DNA of 64,000 nt from an uncultured Winogradskyella sp. (GTDB lineage Bacteria; Bacteroidota; Bacteroidia; Flavobacteriales; Flavobacteriaceae). The stretch lies in the NCBI RefSeq assembly GCF_947495255.1, contig NZ_CANLYI010000001.1, forward strand, positions 124,001 through 188,000, written 5' to 3'. Within the stretch, counting starts at the first letter, position 1. Every line of letters begins with the position of its first letter. The notes under the pieces were generated by a model. The model did no database searches. It saw only the letters and a program-made list of their open reading frames with translations, and was not told the DNA's origin. The position numbers were made by a program, and so were the translations under genes. Of the stretch, positions 63,879-64,000 are shown one piece after another.

Positions 63879-64000
63879 ATGAAAATTGTTATTGCTGATA
63901 AATCACATAGCATATACGCAGAAATCATCTGCGATACTATTGCTGAAGCGGCTATGGTTAGAGGTACTGGTATCGCTAAGCGCAAACCAGAATACGTCAT
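63879..64000 (+). CDS. GNAT family acetyltransferase, partial (probable arginine biosynthesis)
   Basis: The ATG at 63879 opens a frame of 40 codons to the window edge, beginning MKIVIADKSHSIYAEIICDT and containing VRGTGIAKRKPEYV. From memory this matches the N terminus of a flavobacterial GNAT protein that sits in front of argG and argC and is thought to act as N-acetylglutamate synthase. Only the first quarter is visible, so the identity rests on this stretch and on the Arg leader upstream. Confidence 0.65.
   Translation, partial: MKIVIADKSHSIYAEIICDTIAEAAMVRGTGIAKRKPEYV

Larger units (their letters stand above)
63454..63879 (+). promoter_or_regulatory. 426-base leader region of a probable arginine operon
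   Basis: The region has no long gene. It contains a 9-bp inverted repeat (GGTCTTAAA 63461-63469, TTTAAGACC 63546-63554) that may end the gapN transcript. It then holds the Arg-rich leader peptide (63585-63650), a weak hairpin with T-run (63647-63691), a CGTCGCC segment (63779-63785) complementary to the Arg-codon run, and a TAGAAC/GTTCTA hairpin (63816-63840 region). The GNAT gene starts at 63879. Confidence 0.6.

Overview
The window comes from a low-GC member of the Bacteroidota, almost certainly a marine-type Flavobacteriaceae. The evidence is the A/T-rich codon use, the TAnnTTTG-type -7 promoter boxes in place of sigma70 -10 boxes, the absence of Shine-Dalgarno sequences, frequent TTG starts, and gene families typical of the group (GYDIA-type GHMP kinase, flavobacterial LptC, AraC/TolB/TPR regulators, a class II HMG-CoA reductase mevalonate route).

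1-9.8 kb is an accessory, envelope-oriented region, mostly on the minus strand. It holds an outer-membrane barrel gene broken by an in-frame amber, a soluble TolB-like/TPR/AraC regulator, a membrane thioredoxin, a CPBP protease gene broken by a one-base frameshift, an SDR-like protein, two small lipoproteins (one with ankyrin repeats) and a membrane acyltransferase. It ends with a second regulator (plus strand) built from the same modules in the opposite order around a membrane anchor (AraC-TM-TolB-like-TPR). Candidate operators (a 24-nt near-palindrome and a 13-bp direct repeat with a 20-bp period) lie upstream of genes in this locus.

9.9-26.4 kb carries tRNA-Arg(TCG), yqeY and a dcw cluster read leftwards: mraZ-rsmH-ftsL-ftsI-murE-mraY-murD-ftsW-murG-murC-ftsQ-ftsA-ftsZ. 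Most neighbours overlap or nearly touch. A three-copy 10-bp repeat (TGTGGTnnnn) in front of mraZ is the likely MraZ operator, and a strong terminator follows ftsZ.

26.5-52.6 kb is core genome: an alpha/beta hydrolase, engB, an OppC-type permease, a Prc protease, surE-lpxB, an NlpC/P60 lipoprotein, comEC, a periplasmic thioredoxin, two POT peptide transporters beside a DPP-IV-type S9 peptidase, HMG-CoA reductase with a GHMP kinase, a PpiD-like isomerase, and a cluster of coaX, an outer-membrane protein, a TPR protein, lptC, a small membrane protein and a CNNM/CorC protein. Next come tRNA-Phe(GAA) and a lipoprotein formylglycine-generating enzyme with both active-site cysteines.

54.3-63.5 kb is the isoleucine/valine operon ilvD-ilvB-ilvN-ilvC-(ABM-domain gene)-ilvA, followed by gapN. 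A 24-codon leader peptide containing ten Ile/Val/Leu codons and an intrinsic terminator precede ilvD, forming a classical attenuator. The last 0.5 kb leads into a GNAT acetyltransferase cut by the window edge, probably the first gene of an arginine operon. Its leader region encodes a 21-residue peptide ending in four consecutive arginine codons before the stop. This looks like an arginine-sensing attenuator and is the most novel regulatory signal in the window.
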